The position numbers were made by a program, and so were the translations under genes. Of a stretch of 64,000 nt of DNA, positions 53,132-61,655 are shown in pieces. The stretch's first letter is position 1. Each line of letters starts with the position of its first letter. The notes below the pieces were generated by a model, which ran no database searches, was not told the origin of the DNA, and saw only the letters and a program-made list of their open reading frames with translations. This DNA comes from Hydrogenophaga sp. (lineage in GTDB: Bacteria > Pseudomonadota > Gammaproteobacteria > Burkholderiales > Burkholderiaceae_C). The stretch spans positions 19,587 through 83,586 of the forward strand of contig NZ_JAUSOO010000121.1 of the NCBI RefSeq assembly GCF_030656115.1, read 5' to 3'.

Positions 53132-54094
53132 ATGGACACACCTTCCCTTCTTCGCGTGCAAAGCATGGCCTGGCAAACACCCCAGGTGCTCAGCATCGTT
53201 CTCCAGTCCCCCGACGGCCAGGCGTTGCCCGAGGCCGAACCGGGGTCGCACGTGGACCTGCACCTGGGCCAAGGGCTCTCGCGCAGCTACTCCGTGGTGG
53301 GCCATGCGGGCAGCGAATCGTGTTACGAAATCGCGGTGGCCAAAGACGCAAACAGCCGTGGCGGCTCCCGGTTTGTGCACGAAAAGCTGCGCGTGGGCGA
53401 CCTCGTGGCCACCAGCGCCCCGCGCAACCTCTTCCCGCTGCATGCCGCGGGCCGCTTCCATGTGTTGATCGCCGGCGGCATCGGCATCACGCCCATCTGG
53501 GCCATGGTGCAGCGCCTGGAAGCCTTGGGCACCCCCTGGGAACTGCACTTTGCCGCGCGCAGCCGCCGCGACGCGGCCTACCTGAACCGCATCGAATCGC
53601 TCGCACAGCGTTCGTGCTGCGGCCGGCTGGTGACCCATTTTGACGATGAAAACAGCGGCATCCCCCCCGATCTCGGCGCCATCGTGAACGCAGCCCCGCC
53701 CGGCACCCACTTCTACTGCTGCGGCCCCCAGGGCATGCTCAAGGCCTACGAAAAGGCCACCGCCAGCGTGCCGCCCGACCACGTCCACCTGGAACGCTTC
53801 GCCGCCGAAGCGCCCACCGGCGCGGCGGCGGCCTTTCAGGTGCAACTGGCGCGCTCCGGCATGCAACTCACCATCCCGCCAGACCGCACGATCCTGGACG
53901 TGCTGCTGGAGCACGGCATCAACGCCCCCTACGGCTGCATGCAAGGCTCCTGCGGCATGTGCGAAACCGCCGTGATCGACGGCACCCCGGCCCATGGGGA
54001 CATGCTGCTCTCCGACGAGGAAAAAGCGAAAAACGACAAGCTGCTGATTTGCTGCTCACGCAGCCTGTCGCCGGTGCTCACGCTCGATCTGTAA
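53132..54094 (+). CDS. phthalate-dioxygenase-reductase/VanB-like flavin/[2Fe-2S] reductase
   Basis: The 320-residue electron-transfer protein has LSRSYSVVG (flavin), AGGIGITPIWAM and YCCGPQG (NAD), and a C-terminal [2Fe-2S] ferredoxin with C269, C274, C277 and C307 (CMQGSCGMC). It is a clear paralogue of the reductase at 6684. The only Rieske oxygenase in this cluster is at 43759 on the opposite arm, so it is the probable partner. It is the last gene of the plus arm, with IS91-type debris directly downstream. Confidence 0.92.
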   Translation: MDTPSLLRVQSMAWQTPQVLSIVLQSPDGQALPEAEPGSHVDLHLGQGLSRSYSVVGHAGSESCYEIAVAKDANSRGGSRFVHEKLRVGDLVATSAPRNLFPLHAAGRFHVLIAGGIGITPIWAMVQRLEALGTPWELHFAARSRRDAAYLNRIESLAQRSCCGRLVTHFDDENSGIPPDLGAIVNAAPPGTHFYCCGPQGMLKAYEKATASVPPDHVHLERFAAEAPTGAAAAFQVQLARSGMQLTIPPDRTILDVLLEHGINAPYGCMQGSCGMCETAVIDGTPAHGDMLLSDEEKAKNDKLLICCSRSLSPVLTLDL

Positions 54095-54242
54095 AACGCG
54101 GACCCAATGCCCCCCGAACCAAGCCGCTGACGCCGCGAGCCTGCGGGTGGGCAGGTTGGCCAGAATATTCCGCACTGCCCAGCTTCTCTCGCAGGTATTG
54201 CGGTACGCATTGCGTTGAACTAAACCGCTGACGCGGTGGCTG

Positions 54243-54830
54243 GTGCGCAAGCACTGCCACTGGCAATACCACTCCTGCCGCAACCGCCACTGCTCCACCT
54301 GTGGCACGCGCGCCAAAGACGCCTGGCTGCAAGCGCGCCTGAATCAAGTGCTGGAGGTGCCTTGCACCCACCGCACGGCCATTGGCAACGAACGCATCCT
54401 CAGTCTGCAGGGTGACGAAGTCGTCATCAGCGCCCGCGCCAAACGCCGCGAAGGCCAGGCGGGCGAGCAGGGAAAGAAGCGCACGCTGCGCCTGCGCGGG
54501 CCAGACTTCATGGGCCGCTTCGTGCAGCACGTCTTGCCCAGCGGGCTCAAGCGCATTCGGCACTACGGCCTGTTGGCCAACCCCAACGGGACCAAGCTGG
54601 CGCAGGCCAGAGCGGCGCTGCACACGCCCGAGCCCAACCCAAAGGCGCAGGAATGCGCGCAAGACTTCATGGCGCGGGTGGCCCGGGTGAACATCCAACA
54701 ATGCCCGGTGTGCCAGCAAGGGCGCATGGGTGTGGTGCAGACCTTGGCGAGAGCGAAACACCTGCCAGACCCGTTTGAGGGCAGCACCAGAAAAGCCAAC
54801 AGCCGGGCACCACCAGCGCACGGGCCGTGA
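54243..54830 (+). pseudogene. internally deleted IS91-family transposase remnant
   Basis: The frame begins with the end of the N-terminal zinc-binding region (YHSCRNRHCSTCGTRAKDAW) and then jumps to the C-terminal part (ISARAKRREG, FMGRFVQHVLPSGLKRIRHYGLLA, CPVCQQGRMG). About 200 residues with the tyrosine catalytic core (normally LPHEL to the double-tyrosine motif) are missing. The first part of the zinc region is also missing. It is therefore inactive. The upstream flank holds an imperfect 18-base direct repeat (54116-54133 and 54217-54234). Confidence 0.75.
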
Positions 54831-55204
54831 TCGTGATCGCTGTCTTTGTGAACACCTCAAACCCCTGGTTCAACTGCTCAACAAACAGTTGCGCCAGGGG
54901 CGGGTGTGGGCGCTTGGCTGGACTGCCCGATTGCACCGCTCACGGGCTGGGAAAAATGTGGCGGTGGCCGCGCAACAGACCGGAACTGTGGCCCGAAAAA
55001 GGCCTTTGCAGACGCCCAGTCAAGCCATAATGATTTCCCATGGCGGGGGTGAAATCATCAATCCCCTATTTGAAGAATTCCACACCACCGCCTCTGCTGC
55101 GGTTCAGCTCAACATGGTTCATCTACCGCGAATGACGTCACCGCCGCTGGCTGGCTTGGCTGGTGCGGTAGATAAACGCTAAGTGTTAAGCCTCAAAGAT
55201 CGCT
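54831..55204. other. non-coding tail of the IS91 remnant with an inverted repeat
   Basis: No convincing gene is present in these 374 bases. The inverted repeat ATGATTTC / GAAATCAT (55030-55037 and 55051-55058), with a 13-base spacer, is the clearest structure. From about 55060 the base composition becomes more AT-rich, leading into the Imm50-like gene. The end of the IS91 fragment was not located. Confidence 0.45.
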
Positions 55205-55591
55205 ATGACCTGGCTCGACTTCATCGAAAATCCAAAAACCGTGCTGGGTTATTTTGACGAAACGCCCTCTGTTGAGTCCGTCACTGCTCACTCCCTGGTG
55301 CTTCGACGTGATGGACCAGTTGCCGCGCTCGTCTTTGACCTAATTCAATACCCATCGCGCCCATCGCCTCGTTGGCCCGAAGGGTCAAATACGTGCCAAT
55401 TAACCATCGATGCCATAGGACTTGAGTCTGTTAACTTGTCTGCATGGGGGACTGGTGTCGTCGGCAGAATTGAAATTGAACGCATCGACCAAAATGTTCG
55501 CCTTTCGTTCTCGGGGGATGCATCATTCCAAATTACATGCGCGTACTTGCGGATCGCATGTGTCACGGGGTATTTGAATGGTCAGGCTTAA
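55205..55591 (+). CDS. Imm50-like immunity protein, orphan
   Basis: The 128-residue protein reads FIENPKTVLGYFDETPSVES, then SLVLRRDGPVAALVFDL, RPSPRWPEGSNTCQLTID and SVNLSAWGTG. This is the pattern of the Imm50 immunity family of polymorphic toxin systems. Codon use is clearly less GC-rich than in the flanking catabolic genes, which suggests transfer. No toxin gene is adjacent: the left side is IS91 debris and the right side a group II intron remnant whose 3' end touches the stop codon. It may still protect against toxins of relatives. Confidence 0.6.
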   Translation: MTWLDFIENPKTVLGYFDETPSVESVTAHSLVLRRDGPVAALVFDLIQYPSRPSPRWPEGSNTCQLTIDAIGLESVNLSAWGTGVVGRIEIERIDQNVRLSFSGDASFQITCAYLRIACVTGYLNGQA

Positions 55592-56100
55592 TCGGGTAAC
55601 CGGGAGTCTCTAACTCCCGGCCCCCACACCACCCACCGTGCGGGTCCGCAGTGGGCGGTTCAACAAGTCGGCTCGCTCGACGAAGCCTTCCCTCTTTTCT
55701 TCTTTGCCGTATAGCCCTGTGCCTTGCACCACAGGTCTTTCACGCTGAGCAAACCTTGTTCCTGTAACCACGCGTTGGAGATGGCCTGGTTGATCACCGG
55801 GGTTCTGGACATCTGCCAGTAGCTGTTGCTGCTGCAGCCGTGTTGAATCGCCGACTTCAGGCTCACGCCCAGGGCCAGCAAGTTCTTGATTTTCGTGCGC
55901 GGCCAGCGCCACTGTTTCCAGTAGCACATGCGCATGCGCCGTCTGATCCACTCGTCCAGTTTAGGGACTGGCCGGTCATACTGGCTGATGCCAAAGTACG
56001 CCATCCAACCCCGAAGACACTGCCCCAGTTTTCGCAGCCGGTAACATTGCTCTTTATGAGTCCAATTCAGTTTCCCCACAGGGGACTTTCACCCAAAAAG
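55591..56100 (-). mobile_element. group II intron remnant: maturase C-terminus, domain V/VI and 3' end
   Basis: On the minus strand a 139-residue frame (56079-55660) encodes the C-terminal maturase part of a group II intron protein: RLRKLGQCLRGWMAYFGISQ, LDEWIRRRMRMCYWKQWRWP, KIKNLLALG, AWLQEQGLLSVKDLW. The reverse-transcriptase domain is absent. Beyond the stop the RNA end is preserved: GAACCGCCCACTGCGGACCC, GCACGGTGGGTGGTGTGG, a hairpin CCGGGAGT/ACTCCCGG and the 3' terminus TACCCGAT at 55591. GGTGAAAGTCCCC just upstream of the frame (about 56080-56096) resembles intron 5' RNA, suggesting one large internal deletion. Confidence 0.85.
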
Positions 56101-56248
56101 TTCGCAACCATGCTGGGCACACTCAAATCGTTCATGGCCGACACTGCGGCGCGGCCTTAACTCCAAATACAAGGGCTTCCCACCTTTGCAAGGGCAGTGG
56201 GCCATGCCAGCACCGCCAATGCATGTTCAACTCAAACTGGAGAATTAT

Positions 56249-56602
56249 GTGAAGAAGGTGAATGAGTTCGTCGAACATCTCAGCGAGGTGTTTCACTTGT
56301 TTGGTCTCATCCAGGCTAAAAGCATGTTCGGTGGCTATGGTATTTACCACCAAGATTTGATGTTCGGCCTTGTTGCAGATAACACGCTTTATCTGAAGAC
56401 CGATGCCGAATCGGCACCCTATTTTTCTGCGGTGGGTTCTTTGCCGTTTGAATACACCAAGAACGGCGTCACCATGAAAATGTCTTACTTTTCGGCGCCC
56501 ATTGAGGTGTTTGACGAGCCAGAAACGGCCAGGTTGTGGGCGTGCCGTGCCTATGAAGCTGCGCTGCGTTCAAAAAATAAGACCGCCAAGCGGTCTAAAT
56601 AA
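56249..56602 (+). CDS. TfoX N-terminal-domain protein
   Basis: The protein of about 117 residues consists of a TfoX/Sxy N-terminal domain: VNEFVEHLSEVFHLF, then IQAKSMFGGYGIYHQDLMFG, LVADNTLYLKTD and FEYTKNGVTMKMSYFSAP. Start choice is GTG 56249, with TGGAG seven bases ahead; ATG 56204 or 56219 would give a longer leader. Full-length TfoX activates competence genes with CRP, but stand-alone N-domains in Betaproteobacteria have no proven role. It lies between the intron fragment and an antitoxin gene, and its codon use is less GC-rich than that of the region. Confidence 0.8.
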   Translation: MKKVNEFVEHLSEVFHLFGLIQAKSMFGGYGIYHQDLMFGLVADNTLYLKTDAESAPYFSAVGSLPFEYTKNGVTMKMSYFSAPIEVFDEPETARLWACRAYEAALRSKNKTAKRSK

Positions 56603-56617
56603 TTGCGCACGTATTCG

Positions 56618-56875
56618 TCACAGCATGGGCTCTACAGTGCTTCGTTTGGCTGGCCCTCGCGCTGGCACGATTACATCGGAACGTGCTGGGTCAGATAGCA
56701 GCAGGCGCTTTAGGGAAGGGCGAGCAGCAGACTGCAAACGGCGCCACTCTTGCACCGGTACCAGCACGGCCACCTCAGCACCGTTTCTGGTCACCATCTG
56801 CGGCCCTTCCATGAGACACGCGTCCAAGAATTCGCTAAAACGGGCTTTCGCATCTTGAACGGGCCATGTAAGCAC
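56618..56875 (-). CDS. Phd/YefM-type antitoxin, orphan
   Basis: The 85-residue protein from GTG 56875 (GGGAG seven bases before) reads LTWPVQDAKARFSEFLDACL, then EGPQMVTRNGAEVAVLVPVQ and EWRRL. This is the Phd/YefM antitoxin fold, a DNA-binding N-terminus that forms the autoregulatory dimer. The C-terminal tail (LLLSDPARSDVIVPARGPAK) would bind a toxin. No toxin frame of the Doc, RelE or VapC type follows; only 15 bases separate it from the convergent TfoX-like gene. It is therefore an orphan or a remnant of a lost pair. Confidence 0.75.
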   Translation of the reverse strand: MLTWPVQDAKARFSEFLDACLMEGPQMVTRNGAEVAVLVPVQEWRRLQSAARPSLKRLLLSDPARSDVIVPARGPAKRSTVEPML

Positions 56876-56895
56876 AGCAATCTCCCAACAACCGA

Positions 56896-57267
56896 TTACT
56901 TGAACTTGTAATGGTCCCGGTTCAGCACCGCTGCCACGGCGCTCACGTCTTCGGGGAACATGCCCAGGTTCATGGTGGTGTTGCACATTTCCACCATGCC
57001 GCGCAGCAAGCCTGCGGTGTTAATTTTGCCCAGGGGTTTGTACATGGCGCTGCCGTCTCCGCCCACTTTGCTGACATGGCAGGCCACGCACTTGTGTTCG
57101 GCGATGAGTTGGGTGCCCAGTGCCAGGTCGGCGTCTTTGAAAATGTCGGCGCCTTGGGCACGGGCCTGGGTGCTGAAAAATACCAAGGAACCGCCCAGCA
57201 GCAAGGCGGTGGCGGCCCAGCGCAGCCGGGTGGAAGCGGGGGGCACAGAGCGAGCACGTGATTGCAT
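56896..57267 (-). CDS. c-type cytochrome, small periplasmic
   Basis: The 123-residue protein starts at ATG 57267 after CGGAGG. It has a signal peptide ([19 protein letters not shown], then QARAQ) and one heme site CVACH. A methionine-rich C-terminal part ([19 protein letters not shown]) probably supplies the axial ligand. It would carry electrons in the periplasm. It is divergent from the deformylase gene and shows no link with the catabolic clusters. Confidence 0.88.
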   Translation of the reverse strand: MQSRARSVPPASTRLRWAATALLLGGSLVFFSTQARAQGADIFKDADLALGTQLIAEHKCVACHVSKVGGDGSAMYKPLGKINTAGLLRGMVEMCNTTMNLGMFPEDVSAVAAVLNRDHYKFK

Positions 57268-57358
57268 GGAAAATCCTCCGAAACCGTTCAAAACTGCACT
57301 GTATAACGCCCCAGGCTCAACACCCCACGGGGTAATCCATAACCCCAGAAACCGCACC

Positions 57359-57898
57359 ATGACCGTTCACACCATTCTGAAAATGGGCGACCCGCGCCTT
57401 CTGCGCGTGGCCCAGCCCGTGACCACCTTCAACACGCCCGAATTGCACCGTCTGGTGGCCGACATGCTGGAGACCATGGCGGTGGCCAACGGGGCGGGCC
57501 TGGCGGCGCCACAGATCGGCGTGGACCTGCAGGTGGTGATTTTTGGTACCGATGCGCCCAACCCGCGCTACCCAGAAGCGCCGGTGGTGCCGCGCACGGT
57601 GTTGATCAACCCAGTGATCACGGCCCTGGGCGACGAAGAAGAGGAGGCTTGGGAGGGTTGTTTGTCGGTGCCCGGCCTGCGCGGCGTGGTGCCGCGTTTC
57701 AAACGCATCCGTTACCAGGGTTTTGACGCCCAAGGCCAGGCCATGGACCGAGAGGCAGAGGGTTTCCATGCCCGGGTGGTGCAGCACGAGTGTGACCACC
57801 TGTGGGGCAAGCTGTACCCGATGCGGGTGCGCGACTTCACGCGCTTTGGCTTTACCGAGGTGCTGTTTCCCGGGCTGGACGCGGGCGACGACGACTGA
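57359..57898 (+). CDS. def: peptide deformylase
   Basis: The 179-residue metalloenzyme removes the formyl group from new polypeptides. All three family motifs are intact: [10 protein letters not shown] (motif 1), EGCLSVPG (motif 2) and QHECDHLWG (motif 3), giving a metal site of one Cys and two His. The C-terminus ends in an acidic [11 protein letters not shown] 57359 was chosen; the open frame upstream overlaps the cytochrome gene on the other strand and is not credible. It may be one of two deformylases in the genome, since it is not next to fmt. Confidence 0.93.
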   Translation: MTVHTILKMGDPRLLRVAQPVTTFNTPELHRLVADMLETMAVANGAGLAAPQIGVDLQVVIFGTDAPNPRYPEAPVVPRTVLINPVITALGDEEEEAWEGCLSVPGLRGVVPRFKRIRYQGFDAQGQAMDREAEGFHARVVQHECDHLWGKLYPMRVRDFTRFGFTEVLFPGLDAGDDD

Positions 57899-57913
57899 CG
57901 GGAACTGAAGATC

Positions 57914-60673
57914 TCAGCCTTCCAGCGTTTCCAGCAGCTCGGTTTCAATCTCGATCTGCCGTTTGTTCACTTGCAGCTGCGGCCCGCTGATGAGGAAGGT
58001 GTCTTCCACCCGCTCACCCAGGGTGGTGATTTTGGCCAGTTGCACGCTGATGTCGTAGCGCGCCAGCACCCGTGAAATGCAGTACAGCAGGCCGGCGCGG
58101 TCGCTGGCCGACACGCTGAGCAGCCAGCGCTGGGCTTTGTCGTCGGGGCGCAGGTCCACACGCGGCGTGACGGGGAAGCTTTTGACCCGGCGCGACAGGC
58201 GGCCTTTGGTGGGGGTGGGCAGGGGGCCGCGTTCGTCGATGGTCTGGGCCAGGTTGTTTTCCACCATGGCAATCAGTTCGCGGTAGTGCTCCGACAGCGT
58301 GGGGGCCACCACCTGGAATGTGTCCAGCGCATGGCCGTTTTGGGTGGTGTGGATGCGCGCGTCCAGAATGCTGAAGCCCGAGGTGTCGAAGTAGCCGCAG
58401 ATGCGGGCAAACAGGTCGTGCTGGTCGGGGGCGTACACCAGCACCTGCAGGCCTTCGCCCTCGGGGGACAGGCGGGCGCGCACGATGCAGTGTTCCGCCG
58501 GTGCGTCGTCGCCTGTGTGGGCTTCGCCCTCGGGCGCAGCGGGGCGTTTGGCTGCTGCGCGGGCCTGTTGTGTGGTGATCTGGTTGTGGTTTTGCGAGGC
58601 GGCCACAGCCAGTTGCTTGGTCAGCACGCGGGTGTGCCAGGCGATTTCGTCGGCCTGGTGGCGCATGAAGTAGCTCACGTCCAGCGTGTCCCACAGCGCC
58701 TTGTGGGCCAGGTGGGGCAGGGCGTGCAGCGCCAGCATGGACAAGGCTTCGCGTTTGCGGCCCTCAATCACCGCGCCGGGGTCGGGCGCCCGCCCGCCGA
58801 GGGCGCGCAGGGTGTAGCGGTACAGGTCTTCCAGCAGTTTGCCTTTCCAGGCGTTCCACACCTTGGGGCTGGTGCCCCGGATGTCGGCCACGGTGAGCAG
58901 GTACAGCGCGGTCAGGTAACGCTCGTTGCCCACGCGCTGGGCAAAGGCGTTGATCACGTCCGGGTCGCTCAGGTCTTCCTTTTGCGCCATGCGGCTCATG
59001 GTCAGGTGTTCCGACACCAGGAATTCCATCAGTTGGCTGTCTTCGCGGGCAATGCCGTGCTGGCGGCAGAAGGTGCGCACGTCTTTGGCGCCCAGGTCCG
59101 AGTGGTCGCCGCCGCGGCCTTTGGCGATGTCGTGGAACAGCGCGGCAATGTAGAAGATCCAGGGCTTGTCCCAGCCCGCCGCCAGTTGCGAGCAAAACGG
59201 GTATTCGTGCGAGTGCTCGGCAATGAAGAAGCGGCGCACGTTGCGCAGCACCATCAGGATGTGCTGATCGACGGTGTACACATGGAACAGGTCGTGCTGC
59301 ATCTGCCCGACGATGTTGCGGAACACCCAGAGGTAGCGCCCGAGCACCGAGGTCTGGTTCATCAGCCGTATGGCGTGGGTGATGCCCTCGGGCTGTTGCA
59401 GGATGCGCAAAAACGTGGCGCGGTTGACCGGGTCGGCGCGGAACTGGGCGTTCATCACCGGCCGCGCGTTGTAGAGCGCCCGCAGGGTGCGCGCTGACAA
59501 CCCTTTGATGCCCACCGTGGTCTGGTAGATCAGAAAGGTTTCCAGAATGGCGTGGGGTTGCTGCACGTACAGGTTGTCGTGCGCCACCTCCAGCATGCCG
59601 CCTTTGTCAAAAAAGCGCTCGTTCAGCGGGCGCCGGCGGTCCACGCTGGCGTCGTCGCTGCTCAGGCGCTCTTCAATGTTGAGCAACAAAATCTGGTTGA
59701 GCTGGGTCACCGCCTTGGCCGCCCAGTAATAGCGCTTCATCAGCGCCTCGCTGGCGCGGCGCGTGCTGCGGGCATGCGGCGTTGTGCGCGCGCCAGGGCT
59801 GCTGGGGGTGATCACCGCCGGCACCTGGGCCTTGAAGCCAAACGACTCGGCCACGGCGGTTTGCAGGTCAAACACCAGCCGGTCTTCGCGGCGGTTGGCC
59901 AGCAGGTGCAGCCGGGCGCGGATGAGGCTGAGCAGGGCTTCGTTGGCCTTGATCTGGCGCGCCTCCAGCGGCGTGGCCAGGCCTTTGCGGGCCAGTTCGT
60001 CCCAGCTGCGACCCAGACCAGCGGCTTTGGCCACCCACAAAATGATTTGCAGGTCGCGCAGACCGCCCGGCGACTCTTTGCAGTTGGGTTCCAGCGAATA
60101 CGGCGTGTTTTCAAACTTGTTGTGGCGCTGTCGCATTTCCAGCGTTTTGGCCACAAAGAAGGCCTTGGGGTCCATGGCCTCGTTCAGCTGGCTGACCAAA
60201 GCCAGAAACTGCGTCTTGCTGCCGCAAATCAGGCGGCATTCCAGCAGCGAGGTTTGCACCGTCACGTCTTTGGCCGCTTCTTCCACGCAGTCGGCCCGGG
60301 TGCGCACGCTGGAGCCAATCTCCAGGCCCACGTCCCAGCAAGACCCGATGAAACCTTCCAGCCGGGCTTTCAGGGTTTCGTCTTGCTCGGGCTGGCTGCC
60401 GTCGGGCAGCAGCACCAGCACGTCCACATCAGAAAACGGAAACAGCTCGCCTCGGCCATAACCGCCCACCGCCATGAGGGTGAAACCCGGGCCGAAGCCC
60501 GCATGGCTCCAGAGCTCGCGCAAGGCCTGGTCGGTCAGGCGCGCCAGGCGCTGCAAAGCGCTGCGCACGCCACGAGACGATGCGCCCTGCACGCCCAATT
60601 GGGCCAGCAAAGCCGATTTTTCACTGCGGTATTGGAGGCGCAACGCCCCAATATCGCCTTTGGGGTCGCTCAT
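57914..60673 (-). CDS. glnD: [protein-PII] uridylyltransferase / uridylyl-removing enzyme
   Basis: The 919-residue nitrogen sensor modifies PII proteins according to glutamine. Domains in order: nucleotidyltransferase with [17 protein letters not shown] (70-86), a GlnD linker domain, an HD hydrolase domain with [19 protein letters not shown], and two C-terminal ACT domains ([20 protein letters not shown] and [19 protein letters not shown]). A low-complexity segment with alanines and prolines ([19 protein letters not shown]) lies before the first ACT domain. ATG 60673 follows GGAGA; the longer frame overlaps map. The neighbour map is a conserved arrangement in Burkholderiales. Confidence 0.95.
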   Translation of the reverse strand: MSDPKGDIGALRLQYRSEKSALLAQLGVQGASSRGVRSALQRLARLTDQALRELWSHAGFGPGFTLMAVGGYGRGELFPFSDVDVLVLLPDGSQPEQDETLKARLEGFIGSCWDVGLEIGSSVRTRADCVEEAAKDVTVQTSLLECRLICGSKTQFLALVSQLNEAMDPKAFFVAKTLEMRQRHNKFENTPYSLEPNCKESPGGLRDLQIILWVAKAAGLGRSWDELARKGLATPLEARQIKANEALLSLIRARLHLLANRREDRLVFDLQTAVAESFGFKAQVPAVITPSSPGARTTPHARSTRRASEALMKRYYWAAKAVTQLNQILLLNIEERLSSDDASVDRRRPLNERFFDKGGMLEVAHDNLYVQQPHAILETFLIYQTTVGIKGLSARTLRALYNARPVMNAQFRADPVNRATFLRILQQPEGITHAIRLMNQTSVLGRYLWVFRNIVGQMQHDLFHVYTVDQHILMVLRNVRRFFIAEHSHEYPFCSQLAAGWDKPWIFYIAALFHDIAKGRGGDHSDLGAKDVRTFCRQHGIAREDSQLMEFLVSEHLTMSRMAQKEDLSDPDVINAFAQRVGNERYLTALYLLTVADIRGTSPKVWNAWKGKLLEDLYRYTLRALGGRAPDPGAVIEGRKREALSMLALHALPHLAHKALWDTLDVSYFMRHQADEIAWHTRVLTKQLAVAASQNHNQITTQQARAAAKRPAAPEGEAHTGDDAPAEHCIVRARLSPEGEGLQVLVYAPDQHDLFARICGYFDTSGFSILDARIHTTQNGHALDTFQVVAPTLSEHYRELIAMVENNLAQTIDERGPLPTPTKGRLSRRVKSFPVTPRVDLRPDDKAQRWLLSVSASDRAGLLYCISRVLARYDISVQLAKITTLGERVEDTFLISGPQLQVNKRQIEIETELLETLEG

Positions 60674-60704
60674 GGCGGTCTCCTGGTGGCCGGGTTGCCC
60701 GCGG

Positions 60705-61532
60705 TCAGACGGTGGCTGGGGCTTGCGACACAAACGCCGGCACCGGCGGGCTGCCGGCCGAGAGCGTGAGCACTTCGTATCCGGTGGGCGTGACCAGAAT
60801 GGTGTGTTCCCACTGGGCCGAGAGCGAACGGTCTTTGGTCACGATGGTCCAGCCGTCGCCCAATTCCTTGATGTCGCGCTTGCCCGCGTTGATCATGGGC
60901 TCGATGGTGAAGGTCATGCCAGGTTTCAGCTCTTCCAGCGTGCCCGGGCGGCCGTAGTGCAGCACCTGCGGGTCTTCGTGGAAGCGTTGCCCAATGCCGT
61001 GGCCGCAGAACTCACGCACCACGGTGAAGCCGTTGCTTTCGGCAAAGGTCTGAATGGCGTGGCCAATGTCGCCCAGGCGCACGCCGGGTTTGACCATGGC
61101 AATGCCTTTCCACATGGCTTCAAAGGTGATGTGGCACAGGCGCCTGGCCTGGATGCTGCAAGCCGCTTCGCCACCGATCATGAACATGCGGCTGTTGTCG
61201 CCATACCAGCCTTCGGGCGTGATCACGGTCACGTCCACGTTGAGGATGTCGCCTTTTTTCAGCGGTTTTTCATTGGGAATGCCGTGGCACACCACCTGGT
61301 TGAGGGAGGTGCAGAGGTGGCCGGGGTAGGGCGGGTAGCCGCTGGGCTGGTAGCCAATGGTGGCCGAACGCGTGCCCTGCTGCTTCATGTATTCGGCCGC
61401 CAGGCGGTCGATTTCCAGCGTGGTGATGCCGGGCTGGATCAGCGGTGTCAGGTAGTCCAGCACTTCGGAGGCCAGTCTGCAGGCCACGCGCATGCCCGCA
61501 ATGCCGGCTTCGTCTTTGTAGGTGATGCTCAT
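60705..61532 (-). CDS. map: methionine aminopeptidase, type I
   Basis: The 275-residue enzyme removes the initiator methionine. Metal ligands are in [20 protein letters not shown] (two Asp), [12 protein letters not shown] (His), FTIEPMI (Glu) and QWEHTILVT (Glu). The substrate histidine lies in [12 protein letters not shown]. The C-terminal tail of about 20 residues ([18 protein letters not shown]) is slightly longer than usual. It is 31 bases upstream of glnD and divergent from purL. Confidence 0.95.
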   Translation of the reverse strand: MSITYKDEAGIAGMRVACRLASEVLDYLTPLIQPGITTLEIDRLAAEYMKQQGTRSATIGYQPSGYPPYPGHLCTSLNQVVCHGIPNEKPLKKGDILNVDVTVITPEGWYGDNSRMFMIGGEAACSIQARRLCHITFEAMWKGIAMVKPGVRLGDIGHAIQTFAESNGFTVVREFCGHGIGQRFHEDPQVLHYGRPGTLEELKPGMTFTIEPMINAGKRDIKELGDGWTIVTKDRSLSAQWEHTILVTPTGYEVLTLSAGSPPVPAFVSQAPATV

Positions 61533-61655
61533 GGGGCGCGATTATCCCACCGGGTCTGGATGTGGTCGGCCCGGACGTTCAAGTCCGCTCAGGTGGCCGG
61601 GTAAAATTGCGGGTTTCCACCCACTCTCTGGGTTCACGCACCCCAGGCTCCCACC

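Noticed and set aside
50669..53995. 1,108-codon open frame on the minus strand
   Set aside because: It lies opposite the dehydrogenase, acyl-CoA dehydrogenase, MarR and reductase genes, all with clear motifs. Its His/Gly/Val/Arg-rich composition is typical of the antisense of GC-rich genes.
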